A stretch of 64,000 bases of DNA from positions 372,001-436,000 of the forward strand of contig JAHRBI010000003.1 in NCBI GenBank assembly GCA_019084025.1, written 5' to 3'. The position numbers and the translations under genes were made by a program. Shown here piece after piece: positions 61,819 through 64,000 of this stretch; within the stretch, counting starts at the first letter, position 1; each line of letters begins with the position of its first letter. A model generated the notes under the pieces. The model was given only the letters and a program-made list of their open reading frames with translations, had not been told where the DNA came from and did no database searches. Source of the DNA: Burkholderiaceae bacterium DAT-1 (lineage in GTDB: Bacteria > Pseudomonadota > Gammaproteobacteria > Burkholderiales > Chitinimonadaceae).

Positions 61819-63072
61819 ATGAAGTATGCTTTTACTGCGCTGGTTGGGATGCTATCTGCCGCGCTGCTGGCCGGATGTGGCCGTTCTGATGCGCCTGTGA
61901 CACCAGAACAGCCTCGCCTGAGCGCCGAGGCCGAGCTGGGCAAAATCCTGTTTTTCGATACGCTGCTGTCCGCCTCGGGCAAGCTGGCGTGCGCAAGCTG
62001 CCACGATCCGGCGCATGCCTATGGTCCCCCGGATGGGGCGTCGGTCCGACTCGGTGGTGAGGCGATGAATCTGATGGGTGGGCGTGCGGTGCCTTCACTG
62101 CGCTACAAGCAATACACCCCGCTGTTTTCCCTGCATGCCTATCTGCCCAAGGGCGGTGAGATGGAAGATGCCGGCCCGGCCGGGGGCTTTACGCAGGATG
62201 GACGAGCGGCGACGCTGGCCGATCAGGCGGCGATTCCCCTGCTTGATTCAAAGGAAATGGCCAATGCCTCGCCAGAGGCAGTGATAGAACGGCTGCGTGC
62301 CTCGCCTAGCGCTGGCGTGTTCAAAAAGGTGCATGGCGATCAATCGCTAGATGATGTCGCCACAGCATTCACGCAGCTGACCCATGCGCTGCAAGTGTTC
62401 CAGCTGGAAGACCAGAGTTTTCATCCCTACAGCAGTAAATATGATCGTGTACTGAACAAGGCTGCTGTGCTGACCGAGGCCGAAGGTCGCGGCATGAAGC
62501 TGTTTTTCGACCCGAATAAGGGGAATTGCGCTGATTGCCATACCGCTGTGACCGGTCCGGGCGGACGTCATCCCGATTTCACCAATTTCGCTTTTAATGC
62601 GCTGGGTGTGCCACGCAATGCAGCCATTCCGGCCAATCAGGACGCAGCGTACTTTGATATGGGCTTATGCGGTCCGATGCGGCAGGATCAATGGGTGAAG
62701 GATCGGCCCGATCTGTGTGGCATGTTCAAAACCCCAACCTTGCGCAATGTCGCCGCACGCGGAGTGTTCTTTCATAACGGTGCGTTGCATTCGCTCGATG
62801 ATGTACTGGCATTTTACGCCACGCGCGATACGGACCCTGATCGCTGGTATCCGCGCAAGGCGGGTAAGGTCGATCGCTTTAATGATCTGCCTGCCAGCCT
62901 GCGCAAACATGTCGACACCCACACTCCGCCATTTGACCGCCAGCAGGGCGATCGTCCGGTGTTGGATACACAGGAAATCGCGGATCTGAAGGCGTTTATC
63001 GAGACGCTGGTGGATGCGGATGTACGTGCTGTTAGCCCCCCAGCGACGTCACCAGCCCGACCCGTGCATTAA
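61819..63072 (+). CDS. Diheme cytochrome c peroxidase-like lipoprotein
   Basis: A 417-residue protein with a lipobox (LLAGC) and two heme c sites, CASCH near residue 58 and CADCH near 237, the layout of bacterial cytochrome c peroxidases and MauG-like proteins. SGKLACASCHDPAHAYG, a FDTLLS segment, and GVFFHNGALHSLDDVLAFY with the distal-region His are typical. These reduce H2O2 or oxidise bound substrates in the periplasm or on the outer surface. The start at 61819 opens the signal peptide. Its 3' end overlaps the convergent efflux gene by 41 bp. Confidence 0.88.
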   Translation: MKYAFTALVGMLSAALLAGCGRSDAPVTPEQPRLSAEAELGKILFFDTLLSASGKLACASCHDPAHAYGPPDGASVRLGGEAMNLMGGRAVPSLRYKQYTPLFSLHAYLPKGGEMEDAGPAGGFTQDGRAATLADQAAIPLLDSKEMANASPEAVIERLRASPSAGVFKKVHGDQSLDDVATAFTQLTHALQVFQLEDQSFHPYSSKYDRVLNKAAVLTEAEGRGMKLFFDPNKGNCADCHTAVTGPGGRHPDFTNFAFNALGVPRNAAIPANQDAAYFDMGLCGPMRQDQWVKDRPDLCGMFKTPTLRNVAARGVFFHNGALHSLDDVLAFYATRDTDPDRWYPRKAGKVDRFNDLPASLRKHVDTHTPPFDRQQGDRPVLDTQEIADLKAFIETLVDADVRAVSPPATSPARPVH

Positions 63073-64000
63073 GTTGCCTGCCATGAAGCTGCATCAGGCT
63101 GCGCTCGGCGCTGAGTCGCGCAGTCTGGGCGGTAACCACATTGAGATAGCTGACTGTGCCAACCTTGTACTGATTCATGACAATGGTTGCGGTCTTGCGG
63201 GCGGCGTCCACGGCGGATTGCTGCTGGCGGATTTCCTCATCCAGCTTGCGTAGTGCCACCAGATTATCTTCAACTTCGCGGAAGGCATTCAGCACGGTGG
63301 ATTTGTAGCTGGCGACACCGGCGTCGTAGGCAGCCCGTGCGGCGGCGGTTTGTGCCTTGCGATTGCCACCATCAAACAGTGCCTCTGCCAGCTGCGGCCC
63401 GAATGACCAGATGCGATTCGGTGCGCTGATCAGATGGCTGAAGGTGGATGCGCTATAACCAGTGCTTGCACCCAGCGTCAGGCTGGGGAACCAGGCGGCT
63501 TTGCTAACACCGATTTGTGCATTCAGGCTGGCGACCTTGCGTTCGGCTGCAGCGATATCAGGGCGGCGCTCCAGCAAGGTGGACGGGATGCCCACGGTGG
63601 GGATGGCTGCACTGTTGGTCAGTTCCCCTGCCTGCAAAGCAAATGCAGCAGGTGTCTTCCCGACCAGCACGGCCAGCGCATGGCGCAATTGGGCGCGGGT
63701 GATGTCGATATCGGACAAGGCAGCACGGGTGCTGTCGAGCTGGGTGCGCGCCTGTAGCACATCGACCTCGGTCACGGTGCCAACCTTGAACTGATTCTGG
63801 GTGAGCTTCAGGGCGCGTTCGTATTCGCTGACGGCGTCCTGTAGCAGGGCAGCCTGCTTGTCAGCCACGCGGGTACTGAAATAGGTTTGCGCCAGGGTGG
63901 CTTGCGTACTGAGTCGGGTGGCGGCGAGTGTGGATGCACTTGCGTCGGCGAGCGCTTGACCGGACTCGCTGCTGCGGCGCACCTTGCCCCACAAATCGGG
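63032..64000 (-). CDS. RND efflux outer-membrane factor (NodT/OprM type), 5' partial
   Basis: The C-terminal 322 or so residues of an outer-membrane efflux channel of the TolC/NodT family; the window ends before its start, and the opening DLWGKVRRS is typical of mid-protein sequence. Seen are long coiled-coil helices, the repeat-end motif NQFKVGTVTEVDVLQARTQL and its second-repeat counterpart NQYKVGTVSYLNVVTAQT, and LLERRPDIAAAERKVASLNAQIGVSKAAWFPSLTL in pieces. It likely works with an RND pump and adaptor encoded beyond the window. Confidence 0.9.
   Translation of the reverse strand, partial: PDLWGKVRRSSESGQALADASASTLAATRLSTQATLAQTYFSTRVADKQAALLQDAVSEYERALKLTQNQFKVGTVTEVDVLQARTQLDSTRAALSDIDITRAQLRHALAVLVGKTPAAFALQAGELTNSAAIPTVGIPSTLLERRPDIAAAERKVASLNAQIGVSKAAWFPSLTLGASTGYSASTFSHLISAPNRIWSFGPQLAEALFDGGNRKAQTAAARAAYDAGVASYKSTVLNAFREVEDNLVALRKLDEEIRQQQSAVDAARKTATIVMNQYKVGTVSYLNVVTAQTARLSAERSLMQLHGRQLNARVGLVTSLGG

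Overview
The window reads as part of the chromosome of a Gram-negative betaproteobacterium, most likely a chitin-degrading member of the Neisseriales (Chitinibacteraceae/Chromobacteriaceae type). Grounds are the dnaA-dnaN-gyrB order with no recF, a fused IorA-IorB type ferredoxin oxidoreductase, glutathione synthase, a secreted GH18 chitinase beside a second chitinase-A-like secreted protein, and many Cys-anchored lipoproteins. The family assignment is an inference from gene content, not from any search.

Layout. 1-6.0 kb: replication block (dnaA cut by the window edge, dnaN, gyrB, slyD) with DnaA boxes between dnaA and dnaN. 6.1-9.9 kb: a winged-helix/TolB-like regulator, a secreted hydrolase, and a divergent SDR/LysR pair. 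9.8-15.0 kb: RNA-repair locus (rtcR opposite rtcBA) with a sigma-54 promoter and a roughly 300-nt leader, followed by two unknown genes, the first overlapping rtcA. 15.1-20.4 kb: acyl-CoA ligase, CPBP membrane protease, unknown protein, secreted esterase, and two tandem Asr-like Ala/Lys-rich secreted proteins. 20.4-25.6 kb: AraC/MFS/MFS and MarR/MFS efflux-type units.

25.6-29.1 kb: a four-gene operon resembling the SiaA-SiaC-SiaB phosphatase/target/kinase switch. Its last gene is an HD-GYP protein with a broken HD dyad, in place of the diguanylate cyclase SiaD. 29.2-33.3 kb: divergent chitin-related secreted proteins sharing a mirrored promoter element. 33.3-39.4 kb: two small genes, an M60 mucinase-like lipoprotein, and the large 2-oxoacid:ferredoxin oxidoreductase.

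39.7-44.3 kb: gshB, a NarX/NarL-like two-component pair, and a divergent lipoprotein separated by a perfect inverted repeat. 44.4-48.6 kb: TonB-dependent receptor and S9 peptidase. 48.7-52.6 kb: degenerate GGDEF-like protein, methyltransferase-like protein, hemL, CYTH phosphatase and a small membrane protein. 52.9-55.6 kb: a winged-helix/protein kinase/TPR fusion preceded by tandem 11-bp repeats. 55.6-64 kb: unknown membrane-anchored protein, hemJ, rubredoxin, thiD-thiE, a phosphoesterase lipoprotein, a diheme peroxidase lipoprotein, and an outer-membrane efflux protein cut by the window end.

The strongest candidates for unusual biology are the Sia-like operon with an altered HD-GYP output, the winged-helix kinase fusion with its PhoB-like tandem repeats, the rtc leader, and the mirrored element between the two chitin-related genes. 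No IS elements, CRISPR arrays, tRNAs or rRNAs were seen.
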